A stretch of DNA of 64,000 nucleotides from Zygnema cylindricum (GCA_037447655.1 JBBHKE010002260.1:1-64000); one strand, 5' to 3'. Positions 45,061-57,543 are shown, counted from the stretch's first letter. Numbers and translations are program-made. Notes: generated by a model from the sequence alone, not told the origin.

Positions 45061-46190
45061 CCGAAAGCACATTTCTACATCCGTGGAATTTTGACTTTTG
45101 TCTTTGCCTCTAACTCCTTATCCAAAAGAAGTTCGTCGTCCTCCTCATCAGATTCTTCCTCAAGTACCTCTGTTACAAGTGCCTTTTTCTTCCCTCAACC
45201 CCAGGTTGGCCCCTCCTTTAATCGAAGCTCGGTCAGTTTGGTACATTCCGCCATGTAATGCCCGAGTTTCTTGCAAAAATTACAAAGCCCCTAAGGTCCC
45301 CTTATTTCGGACACATCGGATTGATTTTTCTGGTTTTCCCCTCCATGACTTCCAAGGGTTTTCCCGTGAATCTTTACTTCTCCAACTTGCTCCGGCCGCT
45401 AAGGCTTGTCCACTCTTAACTCCTCTCCGGATTTTGATTGTATTCTCTCGGAAGAGGATCATAGAAACTACCAAATTCCCTATCCACCTGGAGTCCAGCA
45501 GATCCTGTACCAGGTTCACAATGTTCTCATACTCATCGGGTAGTTTCATGAGTAAACAGTGAACTTTTGCCTTCTCGGTTTCTGCTTTTCCGGCTCACTC
45601 TAACTCCATGAAGAGTATAGCCAGCTCATTGCAGAAATCGAGCATCTTCTCTCCTTTGTGAAAGTAACCATTAATCTTTTGCTCTGCAAGCTTCTTTTCC
45701 TGAATCGTACCGCTCCGGTATATATCTATAAGCGCATCCCGCAGATCAGATGCCCTTTCCACGTGCAAATGAGGACCTCCGAGTCTTTGTGTGAGATGAC
45801 GGAGGATAAAGTGCTTGGCCACCATGTTGTTATAGTACTACGTATTGATGTCACTCTCCTCATTCCTCGGAATACGAGACATGAAAAGATAACCGGTTGT
45901 TATAGGTGTGGTTTTCTCTTTTTCTTTCCCCTTTTCCATCGCGATGCTTTCTCCATCTTCTGAGTCCTCTGATGGCGGTGGATTTTGTTTCCTAGCAAAT
46001 CTGCTTCCTCAAAATCCTGAAGGGATAGCACGACCAGATGGACCCTTTACTCGCCCACTTTGTATTCCCCAAATTCTTTTCTCACATAGGGCTCATATCA
46101 TTATACTCTCCCAGTAAATGAACCTAGTCCCGTTGAATGTGGGCACCCTAGAGGGTGGGCCCATAACCTGCAACCTTGAGACCTCCATTG
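45061..46190 (-). pseudogene. C1 Gag
   Basis: The frame starts in the 5' LTR with an ATG near 46190 (MEVSRLQVMGPPSRVP). Core pieces are 45825-45595 (MVAKHFILRHLTQRLGGPHLHVERASD) and 45549-45280 (KLPDEYENIVNLVQDL). The knuckle region near 45270-45310 and an acidic stretch (EESDEEDDE) follow, in shifted frames. At least three breaks. Confidence 0.8.
46157..46168 (-). other. C1 primer site, half tRNA-Met type
   Basis: The minus strand reads GGTTATGGGCCC directly after the 5' LTR. Confidence 0.78.
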
Positions 46191-47172
46191 GTTCTCAGAG
46201 AAGGCATCTTACTAGAAGCCTCCAGGATAGCCGCAATCCCTTAGTCTTTGTATGAGTATTACTGACACCTTGACAAATTACAGACTGACCAGACTACAGC
46301 CTTTGGAATAGCATACTTCTTAGAGTCTAATACAAAATGAATCCTTCAATTTGCTTCCCTGAGCAGTTAATTATCAATGGTTAAAGATGACCTTTCATAC
46401 AACAGGTCTTTGGGAGAAAAAGGCGGCTACCTCTAATTTTCCTAAGTCATAAACCCCTTTCTAATCCCTCTACTACTGAAGTACCGAGCCAATCAATTCA
46501 CTATACATTACTGAAAGGTACTTGACCTGGAGTACTTTCTGTACGGCCATTGTACGACATGGCCAAGAAGATAACGCCTACCATATCCAGGTTTGCCATG
46601 GTATGTCCCGGAGATGCCGCTATCCAATGTCATGTTGCCACGTATCACCCTATGTGGCTGTGACTGCAAATTGCCAAATTGTTTATTTCGTGATCTCGGC
46701 TTCTTCCTCCGCCGTCTAATTGATATCGGCCTTAATTTTTAGTTGTTTAAAATACAAGCAGTACTTTTTCGATGTAATTCTATCTAACTATGTCTATGTG
46801 ATTGTGGTCTGTTCATCAGTTAAATGAACTTCTCTATTTCCACGTCTTTAAGTAGTTATCGCACCCTATATACTTCAACACAGGTGTTAGGCTACATGGT
46901 AACGACATTAGACTATTTGGAGGGACGGTAAGTTCCAGGATCAAATCCTGGGTCCGTCAACCTTTTTGGTAAGTTTACCAAAGGGTTGCCTTCTGACTTT
47001 ATAGGAAACATAGGCAGCCATGGCTCTAGCTTCCTCTCCAGCCTTTAGTGACTATGGCAAGTATGGGGGCTAGAGAGAGAAGTTAGAAGCAAGTTGCCTC
47101 CGCTTTTTCATGCTCCTATTTAGATCAGTTTAGTAATCTAGAAAATACCTAAGTAAACCTTTAACTTCAACA
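46169..47172 (-). repeat. C1 5' LTR
   Basis: 1004 bp, paired with 40781-41783. The hairpin with CCAGG-ATCAAAT-CCTGG lies near 46936-46952 and the AC-CAAAAGG-type palindrome right after it. Confidence 0.9.
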
Positions 47173-47177
47173 TTTGG

Positions 47178-48298
47178 GGACTGGCAAGAGTGCCATCACC
47201 CGGAGGGAAAAGATTTATGTTAACCATTACCGATGATTTGTCTGGGTACTCCCAGGTATAATTTTTGAAAAACAAATCAGAAACTCCAGAGTATATCAAA
47301 CAATATAAGTCATGGGCCGAGAAGCTTCACGAGACCTCAACAAAGAGATTAAGAAGTGACAATGGAGGGGAATATACCTCCAATCTGTTTGAGGAGTTCT
47401 TAAGAGAGGATGGTGTGTAACATCAAAAGACAGTTCTGAAAACCTGGAACAAAATGGTGTTGCCTAGAGATTGATTAGGATATTTAATGATACTGCTCGG
47501 AGTATGTTGTCAGATAAAAGGATAGGAAAACGTTTTTGGGCCAAAGCTATATATGGTGCTAATTATTTGAGAAATAGTGTACTTATTACGGCGGTAAAAG
47601 GCCAAACTCCATATGAAAGATGGACCGGCCGAAAACCACATCTATCTCACTTAAAGGTTTTTGGTAGTAAAGTCTTCAGTTTAGATACAGATAAATCTAA
47701 CAAGAAACTAGATCCTAAAGGGAAACAGATACTTGCTGGGATATGATGAGGATGTAAAAGGGTATAGAGTGTATGATCTAAAGAGAGAACATATAATTCT
47801 AGTAAAGCACCTGGTAGCTATAGATGAAGGGAAGTTGGAAGATCCCTTCAATTTCCTCAAAGCCAATCGAAATCAGATTTGAGTCAAATAATTCTCATGA
47901 CTTTCATCTTCCTAACTATCCGGGCCTTCAAAAAGATGATAATATTGTAGGATCGGATGATATTTTTGTAGGTTCAAAATAGACCGAGAAAGACTTGGCA
48001 TGGAAACACCGGTGACACCTATACCTGAAGCGGAAGACGTGGTGGAAACGGATATGGAAACAAGGGACAAGAGAGAAGCCGTGGTGATTCGAAAGAATCC
48101 ACCGACCGCAAATTTTGAGGGAGGGAGAACAAGCAGCAAAAGGCTTCAAGAGAAACAAGTTAACAACATGGTAACTAAACTATCTGACCCGCATGAACCT
48201 CAAACATATGGAGAAGCAATGAACTCCCCAGAAAGAAAAAAGTGGAAGACGGCTATCAATGAAGAGATGGTTTCAATCATGGCGGGTAATACATGAAG
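47178..48298 (+). pseudogene. C0 integrase core and linker
   Basis: It continues the C0 frame after C1: ARVPSPGGKRFMLTITDD with the first Asp, then RSDNGGEYTSNLFEEFL with the second. 47471-47746 has the later core (NDTARSMLSDKRIGKRFW, GQTPYERWTGRKPHL). 48000-48296 is the linker (SKRLQEKQVNN, then the NEEMVSIMA lead into RT). Stops occur near 47262 and 47419 and frameshifts around 47460 and 47745. C2 interrupts it at 48304. Confidence 0.85.
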
Positions 48299-48303
48299 TT
48301 CGT

Positions 48304-49300
48304 TCCAATTCTGTGTCCCCCATTGGACTGCAAAATTCAAGAAGCCTCTAGATAACTTTTAACTAACCCACTTTCAACTAGGAGTGCTGCTACCCAAGAA
48401 GGCAAATAGACAATATTACTGCACCCCTGTGCAGTTTGGACTCCCCTGAGTCCACAAGAAGAAGAATCAGTGAAAACGCCCGACCAGGCGATTAATTATC
48501 AAGTTGCAAAGATGCCAATATTTATACAAGTTTGTTGGGAGAGAGGCGGCTACCTCCTCAATCCTCTAAGTCCTAAACCCCTCTCACAACCCCTATCTAC
48601 TAATGTTCGCACTAATGAGAAGACTGTATAGTACAGAAAGGTATTAAGGTCGATGTACTTTCAAGACAGCCTGTGTACAACAAGGCCATGGAGAGGACGT
48701 TTGTCTCTTTCGGACTCGTTCTCATGTTCTCCGAGATTTCCTCTTTTCAATGATACCTTGCGACGTGCCGCTAGGTCATGTCACGTCTAAAAATTGCCAA
48801 GGCGGCCATTTCGGGATATCGGCGATGATGCGGGCCGTCGGATCCAAACCGACTTAAAATGCTCGTCTTTCAAAAACAAATGTCCAGTAAATTTGTTTCG
48901 TGGGTACTGAAAGTCAACTAGTTTCTATGTCCACACTTTGCTATCTTGTTAATCAGATTAATGATCTAGCTAATGTTTTAAATAGAAATCAAACCATATG
49001 TATCCTAACGGACTACTACGAAAGACCGGTAAAAGCTGACGGCTTTGCCTCGCTTTGCCGGTCGGAGGTTCGCGTCTTCCTGGACTAAACCTTTTGTTGA
49101 GAGGTATTTAGGTTACTCTTTAGTCCTGCCTTTGGAGTTGAGGCTGCCATGGCTCCATCGCCCTCTCTCTCTTTCAATGACTATAACAAGTATAGGGGCT
49201 AGAGAGAGAAGGTGGAGGCAGGCTGACCATGCTTTACTTTTAGCGATTTTAACTAATTAAGACCTAAAAAATACCTCCCCTAAATCTAGTGATTTCAACA
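48304..49300 (-). repeat. C2 3' LTR
   Basis: Paired with 60073-61069. The minus-strand start is TGTTGAAATC and the end is TTGGA (TTGCA in the other copy). A TATAAATAT box lies near 48520 on the minus strand. It keeps a GAA codon where the 5' LTR copy has TAA in the Gag start. Confidence 0.88.
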
Positions 49301-49315
49301 CTCCCTTTATTTTCT
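49301..49315 (-). other. C2 polypurine tract
   Basis: The minus strand reads AGAAAATAAAGGGAG before the LTR. Confidence 0.75.
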
Positions 49316-49319
49316 AGTC

Positions 49320-50840
49320 TTATTTTAGTTTCTCTTTAAAGCCACATTTTTCTTTACAGTATTTTAACTTGGGAGAGGGCAAAGGTTTTGTCATCATATC
49401 AGCCACCATTTCCCCATCACCCCTATACACCAAATTCACAATTTTGTTTTCAACCTTTTCTCTCACAAAACTCAATCTTATATCCATATGCTTAGCCTTG
49501 AAATGATGTTTTGGATTGGGTGCAATTGCAATTGCAGCCTGAGTATCACAAAACATTTCACGCACAACCTTCTTCATATACCCTAGTTCTTGCAATAAAG
49601 ACTTCACCCACATCAGCACTTTCACAGCAGAACAAGAAGCCACGTACTCAGACTCTATAGTGGACCTAGCAACCACCTTTTGTTGCTTGCTACTCCAACA
49701 GCAAGCACCTTCCCCTACATATAACACATGCCCAGAAGTGCATCTTCTCATAGGTACATCCCCATAAGTGGCATCACTCCAAATAGTGATGTTAGTGTGC
49801 CCCCCTCCCAAATGCAACTATAAATCTCTAGTTCCCACCAGGTATCTCATAACTCTCTTGGCTGCCTCCCAATCTCTCTTCCTACGATCATCAAGACTCC
49901 GACTGAGGACTCCAACTGCTGCTGCTATGTCTGGTCTGGTACAATTCATAAAGTAGATTAAACTTCCTACAACTTGTATGTAAGGAATAGATTTCATAAA
50001 CTGTCTTTTTTCGAGACTCATCTGATATCTAAGATTATCACTCCTCCTTCTACACTCCCATCAATTACTTTCTTCAAGTCTATGGGAGTGGTACAACTGT
50101 TTGCCTTTTCCATCTGGAATTTCTCAAGCATATTTCTTATAGCTTCTTTCTGAGTAAGTCTGAAAATCCTCTTCTCCCTATCTCTTTCCATTTGAATTCC
50201 CAATATGTATTTTGCCGCCTAAATCCTTCATGTCAAATCTGCTTTTAATATCTTTCTTGAGCTTATATATCTTTTCCATAGACTTACTTAACACGTGCAA
50301 GTCATCCACATAAATTGCAATGAAAATAACACCATTTTCATCCTCAAACATGTAAATAAATTGATCGGAACTTATCCGGATATATCCTAGACTGGTGAGA
50401 AACTCATCTAGTAGTTATTCCATTGTCTGGGAGTCTGTTTCAGTCCATATTAGGATATTATGAGTCTGCATAATTTGCTCTCCTCTCCCTCCTCTACAAA
50501 TCCCTCGATTGCCATATGAAGATTTCTTCCTCTAGTTCACCGTTGAGGAAGGCGGTTTTAATATCCATCTGGTGTATTTCCATGTCTTCCGCTGCCGCTA
50601 GACTAAGGAGAATTCTTACAAATGGGAATCAAACCACCAGAGAAAATGTATCCTCATAATCTATTCCCTCTTTTTGAGTGAACCCCTTTGCTACCAACCA
50701 AGCCTTATATCTCTTAATGGTATTATTTTGGTTCAGTTTTAGTTAAAACACCCATTTGCACCAAATGGGTTTTTTGTCTAGAGTACAGTCCACCAGCTCC
50801 CAAGTATTGGCTTCCATGATTGAAGCCATCTCATCATTTA
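49320..50840 (-). pseudogene. C2 RT and RNase H
   Basis: 49817-49320 (165 residues) is RNase H, with ITIWSDATYGDVPMRRCTSG, ARSTIESEYVAS and IRLSFVREKVENK, almost complete. 50021-49818 and 50203-50018 carry the RT end. The rest of RT (50840-50300) is broken by stops, but its active-site box YVDDLHVL is intact and the LKQTPRQW block keeps its Gln codon (CAG). Confidence 0.85.
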
Positions 50841-52140
50841 TGGCTTTGACCCATCTATCTTTCTCTGGACTATCCAATTCCTCTGAGTATAATTCAGGCT
50901 CATCTGGGTGAGATAGCTTTGTTACCTTGTGAGCAGCTTGTTTTTCTTGTAGCCTTTTGCTTCTCCTTCGTCCTCCCTCAAAGTCAGAAATTCGGGATGG
51001 AGGGAAGTCTTGGATTCCTCCGTAGTGTCTCATCAGCTCCCCAATCCATTAAAACCGGTTCCGGCTTATCTTCCTCTTTCTCCTCAGAGTGTATAGAAAT
51101 ATGAGAAGATTCCGGTATATCTCCCCTATCTTCGATCTCCTCTGAATCTGCAATCATCGTTTCACTTGTGTCCTTTTTGGGAAGATCTGAGTCCTCATCA
51201 TTTTCGGACTCAAAACTAATGCTTATTTTCTTGTTGTATTTGAAGTGATTGAATGACTTTCCTTCATCCATGACAACTAGATGCTTTACCAGAATGATAT
51301 CCTGTTTGTCTAAGTCATATACTCTATATCCCTTGACATCCTCATCGTATCCAACAAAATATCTTGGTTTTCCCTTAGCATCTAGTTTCCATTTTTTATT
51401 ATCTGTTTCAAAACTGTAAACTTGACTACCGAATAATTTCAAGTGATAAATATCCGGTTTCCTTCCAACCCATCTCTCATACGGTGTCATTTCTTAAATA
51501 GCTGTAGTGAGGACTCTACTGTTAATGTAGTTAGCACAGTTCATGGCTTCTGCCCAAAATATTCTTCCTATTTTCTTGTCAGCCAACATAGTATATACAC
51601 TATCTCCTAGAGTCCGGTTTAGCCTCTCACCTATCCCATTTTGTTATGGATTATTCGGTATAGTTTTCTGATGCTGAACTCCCTTTTCTTTCAAGTATTC
51701 CTCAAACTGGTTAGAGGTGTACTCTCCCCCATTATCACTCGTTATTCGCTTAATGGGGGTTTTGCGCAACTTCTCACTCCATGCTTTGTATTCTTTGAAG
51801 TATTTTGGTGTTTCAGACTTTGTTTTAAGGAAATAGACTCTAGAATATCTGGACTAGTCATCAGTAATTGTCAACATATACCTCTTTCCCCCAACCGAAG
51901 GTACTCTTGCTAGTCCCCAGATATTTGTGTGGACCAGATCAAGTACTTTCTCACCTCTATATGTGGCAGTTTTGGAAAACAGCAGTCTGTGAGCCTTACC
52001 TTGGGCATAGCCACTACAATCATCCATCATTTCATTATCGCCAAACTAAATGCCTTCTACTACACCAACCTTCTTCATTTCCCTCAACCTATCAAAATTC
52101 ACATGCCCCAACCGCTTATGCTAGATCATCAAGCTCGGGG
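50743..52140 (-). pseudogene. C2 integrase and linker
   Basis: 51490-50984 (168 residues) holds the end of integrase (TPYERWVGRKPDIYHLKLFG) and an acidic linker. 51033-50743 leads into RT (SKRLQEKQAAHK, NDEMASIMEANTWELVD). The core (52140-51500) is in pieces, with SDNGGEYTSNQFEEYL readable. C3 inserted at 52141 within the zinc domain. Confidence 0.82.
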
Positions 52141-53172
52141 TGAAACTCTGAGACCTCCATAGGACCTCAACGTAGGCAGCTCACACGAAGCCTCTAGGAT
52201 AACCCTGACCCCTTTGTGTTTCAGCAAGAATAACTGCCACCTGGCAGACAAAAACTCTGACCACCTTCACCCTTGTAAAGGCAAGACTCCCTTGAGTCTA
52301 TAGCAAAAAGAATCTCTGAATTTGCTCCCCTGAGCAGTAAGTTATGAAGAGTCAAAGTTGACCTTTTGTACAGGAGCTCTCTGGGAGAGATGGTCTAATC
52401 TATCAAAAGTTTCTAAGTCCTATCTCTCTCTAAAACTCTATCTACTGAAGTACGGCACCAATCATAAGAGTGTATCGTACATAAAGGTACATGTGCTGAT
52501 GTACTTTGTGTACGGCCATTGTACAACATGGCCAACAAGTCGACACATGTCATTTTTGGATTCGTTCCCGGAATCCCCAGAGATGCCAAAATCCAATGTG
52601 ATTGTGCCACGTGGCAATTGATGTGACGTCAACCATAAACCGCCGAAAACTCATTTCGCGATCTCGGCATGGTTCGTGGCTGTCCGATGAAGTCGGATTA
52701 CAATCGTGGTCGTCATAAATACTTGCGCTTTATTTGTTTCGCCTTCGAAACAAAATGCGCGGTATCCGTTTCGGATGTTTCGTGGCCGTACATTACAAGT
52801 GTATCTATGTCCAAATATTCCGTTGAATGAAAATAGGCTACGTGTTAACATCTTAATAATTACGAAACCCTATATGTCCAACCATGATGCTAGGCTAACT
52901 GGCTAAAGGCTACCGGCTATGTTGACGGACGGTAGGTACCAGGTTCAAATCCAGGGTCCGTCAAGTTCTATTTTGGTAAATCTACCAAAATCTACAACCC
53001 GTAACTCTATCTCTAATCAGCATAGGCAGCCATGGCTCTAGCTCCCTCTTCAACCTTCAGTGACTACGACAAGTGTGGGAGCTGAAGAGAGAAGTTAGAG
53101 GCAGACTGCCTCGGCTTCTTTTCTGCATTTTGCAAAACCTAGAAAATACTAAAATAACCTTTTATTTCTACA
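52141..53172 (-). repeat. C3 3' LTR
   Basis: Paired with 57524-58554. It contains the hairpin TTGACGGAC ... GTCCGTCAA around 52921-52970, with GGTTCAAATCC in the loop side, and a second palindrome ATTTTGGTA ... TACCAAAAT. Confidence 0.92.
52921..52970. other. Conserved LTR hairpin with tRNA T-arm look
   Basis: A 9-base outer stem (TTGACGGAC / GTCCGTCAA) encloses CCAGG-TTCAAAT-CCAGG. GGTTCAAATCC resembles a tRNA B box. It is too short to be a tRNA. Related forms lie in the LTRs of C0, C1 and C2. Confidence 0.6.
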
Positions 53173-53187
53173 CTCCCCTTATTTTCT
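53173..53187 (-). other. C3 polypurine tract
   Basis: The minus strand reads AGAAAATAAGGGGAG before the 3' LTR. Confidence 0.78.
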
Positions 53188-53196
53188 AGTCACTCT

Positions 53197-54699
53197 TTAA
53201 TTTAATACCACACTTCTCCGGCAGAAAATTAGTTTAAGGGAAGGAATAGGTTTGGTTATCATATCAGCTACCATTTCACTATCTAGTTTATACTCCAAAC
53301 TGATTATCTTGTTTTCTACTTTCTCCCTAACAAAGCTAAGCCTAATGTCTATGTGTTTGGCTTTAAAGTGATGTTTAGGATTGGCAGAAATGGCAATGGC
53401 AGCCTGATTATCACAAAACACTTTTTGGACACCACTTTTAAGATGACCAAGCTCACCAAGCAAAGACTTGACCCACATTAATTCTTTTACAGCAGAGCAA
53501 GAAGCCATGTACTCAGCCTCCATGGTGGACTGAGCAATGACCTTTTGTTGCTTGCTGCTCCAGCAGCAAGCCCCATCACCCACATACAATACATATCCAG
53601 ATGTGCATCTCCTCATAGGAGCATCCCCATAGCTGGCATCACTCCAAGTGGTGATGTCAGTATTGTTACCACCCAAATGCAACCATAGATTCTTAGTCCC
53701 TATGAGATATCTAAGGACTCTTTTAGCTGCCTCCCAATCTTTCTTAGTGGGAGCATTCAGACTCCTACTTAGTACTCCTACAGCTGCGGCTATGTCCGGA
53801 CGGGTACAATTCATAAAATATATTAGGCTGCCCACTACTTGTCTATAAGGGATGGTCTGCATAAATATTTTCTCTTTCGGGCCTACCTCATCATCTAAGA
53901 TTATAACTCCCTCTTCCTCACTCCCCTCACTTCCCTTCTTTAATTCCATAGGAGTGGTACATTTATTAGCCTTGTCCATTTGGAATTTTTCTAACATATT
54001 TCCAATGGCCTCTTTTTGAGTTAAGCTTATTACTTTTCTATCTGTGTCTCTCTCTACCTGAATTCTCCAATATACCTTGCTTCTCTCATATCCTTCATCT
54101 CAAATCTTCATTTTAGATCATTTTTCAAATTATTTATTTTATCCATAGATTTACTTAAATCAAGCAAATGATCAACATAAATTGCAATAAAAATAATTCC
54201 TTCCTCATCCTCAAACAAATAAAATTGCGTGATCTGAGCTGATCGGAATATATCCCAAACTTGTAAGAAACTCATCGAGCTTTTTGTTCCATTGCCGGGG
54301 CGCCTATTTTAGTCTATACAAAGATTTGATCAATCGGCATACCTTGCTTTCCTCCCCTTGCTCCACAAATCCATTGGGTTGTCGCATAAAAATTTCCTCT
54401 TCCAACTCTCCATGCAGAAAGGTCGTCTTGATGTCCATCTTATGCACTTCCATGTCTTCGGCTGCCGCAATATTGAGAAGTATGCGAACAGAAGGAAACT
54501 TGACGATTGGAGCAAAAGTCTCCTCGTAGTCGATTCCCTTTTTCTGGGTAAATCCCTTCGCCACTAACCGAGCCTTGTAGCGCTCAATGGTATTATCCGG
54601 GTTGAGTTTCAACTTAAATACCCACTTACACCCAATTGTCTTCCTGTCATGAGGACAATCCATCAGTTCCCATGTATCGGCAGTTATAATTGGGGCCAT
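53197..54699 (-). pseudogene. C3 RT and RNase H
   Basis: 54699-54304 is the first part of Copia RT (GCKWVFKLKLNPDNTIERYKARLVAKGF is its core block; only part quoted: KWVFKLKLN, VAKGFTQ, DVHLMH-like MDIKTTFLHGELEEEIF). It stops at TAG where C2 codes Gln in LKQTPRQW. The middle part is broken, and the active-site box reads YVDH. 53997-53197 (266 residues) is open and covers the RT end and a complete-looking RNase H (ITTWSDASYGDAPMRRCTSG, AQSTMEAEYMAS, IRLSFVREKVENK). Confidence 0.87.
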
Positions 54700-56208
54700 C
54701 TCCTCATTAATGGCTGTCTTCCACCCGTTTCACTCAGGACAAGTCATTGCCTCATTATACGTTTGAGGTTCATCAGGGTGAGACAGTTTGGTTACCTTAA
54801 TGTTAACTAGTTTCTCTTAGAGTATTTTGCAGCTTCTTCTTCCTCCCTCAAACTCGGTTGCCAGAATAGATGGCTCTCTTGAATTCTTCCAAACATTTTC
54901 TTTTTCTCCCCTATCCTTTGATTCCGGGATGATTTCCACCATATCTTTCGCCTCGGTTGGAGTTAATACTAGGGGTTTCACATTTGGGTCATTCTCGATC
55001 TGATCTGTGCCTGCAAGATCATCATCTTCTTAAAATCTTGGATAGTTAGGAAGCTCAAAGTCATCAGGATTTTTTGTCTCAAATCTGATTCTGACTGTCT
55101 TTGTATGCTTAAGGGATCTATAGATTTTCCTTCATCCATAACCACTAGATGCTTCACTACGATAATATCCCCTCTTTTGACATCATAGACTTTATATTCT
55201 TTTACATCTTCATCATATCCTAGTAGATATCATGGTTTCCCTTTTAGGTCTAACTTCCAGTTTTACCGATCTGTGTATAAACTGAACACTTGACTACCAA
55301 AAACCTTTATGTGTGAAATATCTGGTTTTCGGCCTGTCCATCTCTCATAGGGTGTTTGGCCTTTTACTGTTGAAGTAAGAACTCTATTCGTGAGATAATT
55401 TTCACAATTCATTGCTTTGGCCCATAACTTCTTTCATATCTTCTTATCTGACAGCATACTCCTAGCACTATCACTCAATGTTCTATTTAATTTTTCAGCT
55501 ACACCATTCTGCTTAGGATTTTCATAACTGTGTCTTTTAGTGTTGCACTCCATCTTCTCTCAAAAAATCCTCAAACTAGTTAGAGGTATACTCTCCACCA
55601 TTGTCACTCCTTACTCTCTTGATTGAGGTTTCATGGAGTTTTTCACTCCATGCTTTATATTGTTTAAAACATTCCTGAGCCTCTGACTTATTTTTCAAAA
55701 AATACACCTTGGAATACCGCGACCAATCATCAGTGATAGTCATCGTAAATCTCTTCCCCCCGGGTGATGGTACTCTGGCCGGCCCCCATATATCTATGTG
55801 TACTAAATCTAGAATCTTTTCTTCCTTATAGGTGGCAGTTTTTGGGAAGGGTAACCAGTGTGCTTTACCTTGAGCACATCCACTACAATCACTTAGATTC
55901 TCACTTTCACCGAACTGAATCCCTTCCACTACTCCCATCTTTTTCATCTCTCTTAATTTATCTATATTCACATGCCCAAGCCTCTTATTCCACAACATTA
56001 TATCAAAAATACGAGCATAGTAAAGTTTCTTCTTTTCATTGCTTAAAATCAGCCTAAACATCCCTTGGCTACGTTTTTCTGCAGTGAAATAAACTTCCTT
56101 CTCCAAACTAGCTGTAAAGACTCCTTTCCTAGTGCTAGTATCAAAACCCTTATCATGTAATACAGACGTAGAGATGAGGTTTTTGTTCAGCTCCGGAATA
56201 AACAACAC
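54700..56208 (-). pseudogene. C3 pre-integrase domain, integrase and linker
   Basis: 56208-55576 (210 residues) is open. It starts in the protease end (FIPELNKNLISTSVLHDKG, without the duplication found in C0 and C1), then has MLWNKRLGHVNIDKL and SGCAQGKAHWLPF, then the core with TITDDWSRYSKVYFLK and RSDNGGEYTSN. It ends at TAG where C2 has CAG. The later core and linker (55575-54700) are in broken frames. Confidence 0.87.
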
Positions 56209-56409
56209 ATCGGAGAATGTAACTGTAGATGTCTTTCCTTCTACTTACACTTTTAGATCTACCGATCCTACAAGAGTAGTAGTGACTATCCTCCCATCCC
56301 CGTACTCTTTCTCTACGGTGGGAATCTTTCTTATCTTAATGAACAGGTGTTTATCTTTACACATGTGCATGGATGCACCTGAATCTACAATCTTGCCTGC
56401 TTCACCTTT
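56209..56409 (-). pseudogene. C3 protease
   Basis: In the same frame as Gag and integrase, with a TAA just before it and another at about 56248. It reads IVDSGASMHMCKDKHLF, with an intact D-S-G, then IPTVEKEYGDGR. It would cleave Gag-Pol. Confidence 0.8.
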
Positions 56410-57543
56410 TTATCCACCGAAAGCACATTTCTGCTTTCGTGGAATTTCGACCTCACTTTTCGCTTCCAACTCCTCATTCAATAAGAGTTCATCGTCCTCG
56501 TCCTCGGATTCCGCCTCATGTACCTGTGTCACAAAGGCCTTTTTATTTCCTCTCGGGGGTCCACCAATCTGCCCCTTCTTTAACCGCAGCTCGGCTAACT
56601 TAGTGCATTCAACCATATAGTGCCCGGGTTTCTTACAAAAATGGTACAATCCCTTGGGAGTCCTTGGTCCGAATTCCTCGGTCTGATTTTTCTGCACCAC
56701 CCCTCGATAATTTCCAACCTGTTTTGTAGAATCAGTGTTTCTCCAATCAGTCCCGGCTGCCAAAGCCTGCCCACTCTTTCCTCCCCTTCGGATCTCAATC
56801 GTATTCTCCCGAACGAGAATCATCCCTACCACTGAATTCCAAATCCACCTTGAGTCCGCCAAGTCCTGCACACGGTTTACTATGTTCTCCAACTCCTCAG
56901 GTAACTTCATCAGTAAACAGTTAACCTTTTCCTTTTCACTAAATACATTTCCAGCACTTTTTAGTTCCATGAAAAGTGTGGCAAGCTCATTGCAAAAATC
57001 CAACATCTTCCCTCCTTTGTATTCATACTCCTTAATTTTCTGATCAGCCAACTGTTGTTGCTGAATCGTACCACTTCGATACATCTCTATGAGAGCCACC
57101 AAAATATCGGATGCCCTCTCTACCTGCAAATGGGGAGATGCAAGCCCTTGAGTAAGATGGGGGAGGATGAAGTGCTTAGCCGCCATATTGTTGTAGTCCC
57201 AGGTATCGATATCATTCTCCTATTTTCTCGGAATAGGTGACATGAATGCCGAACCGGTTGCTATTGGTGTGATTATCTCTTTCTCCTTTCCTTTGTCCAC
57301 CACCTCTCCTTCCTTTGTCTCCTCCATTGAAGATGAATCTGCATCTCTAGTAAATCTGCCTCCAATAAACCCTGGAGGTATCCCAAGACTGGATGGACGC
57401 CTCACCCGTCCACTCACTATTTCCCAAAACCGTTTCTCACATAGAGCTCCTGTCATCATACTTTCCCAGTATATGAAGCCAACTCCATTGAATATGGGCA
57501 CCCTAGATGGTGGGCCCATAACCTGAAACTCTAAGACCTCCAT
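56410..57543 (-). pseudogene. C3 Gag, best-preserved Copia Gag
   Basis: One frame of about 378 codons with a single TAG near 57222-57220. The start ATG (57543-57541) lies in the 5' LTR: MEVLEFQVMGPPSRVP crosses the primer site. Gag core follows: FIYWESMMTGALCEKRFW, HFILPHLTQGLASPHLQVER, ELENIVNRVQDLADSRW. The knuckle CHFCKKPGHYMVEC reads YHFCKKPGHYMVEC here, so its first Cys is lost. An acidic stretch EAESEDEDDE precedes the protease. Confidence 0.88.
57512..57523 (-). other. C3 primer site, half tRNA-Met type
   Basis: The minus strand reads GGTTATGGGCCC directly after the 5' LTR and encodes part of QVMGPP in Gag. Confidence 0.8.

Larger units (their letters stand above)
40781..47172 (-). 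mobile_element. Copia element C1, complete layout
   Basis: 6392 bp, minus strand, both LTRs about 1003 bp, inserted in the C0 integrase with a perfect TTTGG duplication (40776-40780, 47173-47177). Order: 5' LTR, primer site, gag, protease, integrase, RT, RNase H, polypurine tract, 3' LTR. It shares with C0 a 16-bp frame-shifting duplication in the protease region. Confidence 0.92.

Noticed and set aside
52921-52970. tRNA gene in Copia LTRs
   Set aside because: Only a T-arm-like hairpin is present; the outer stem closes after about 50 bases with no D-arm or anticodon arm.
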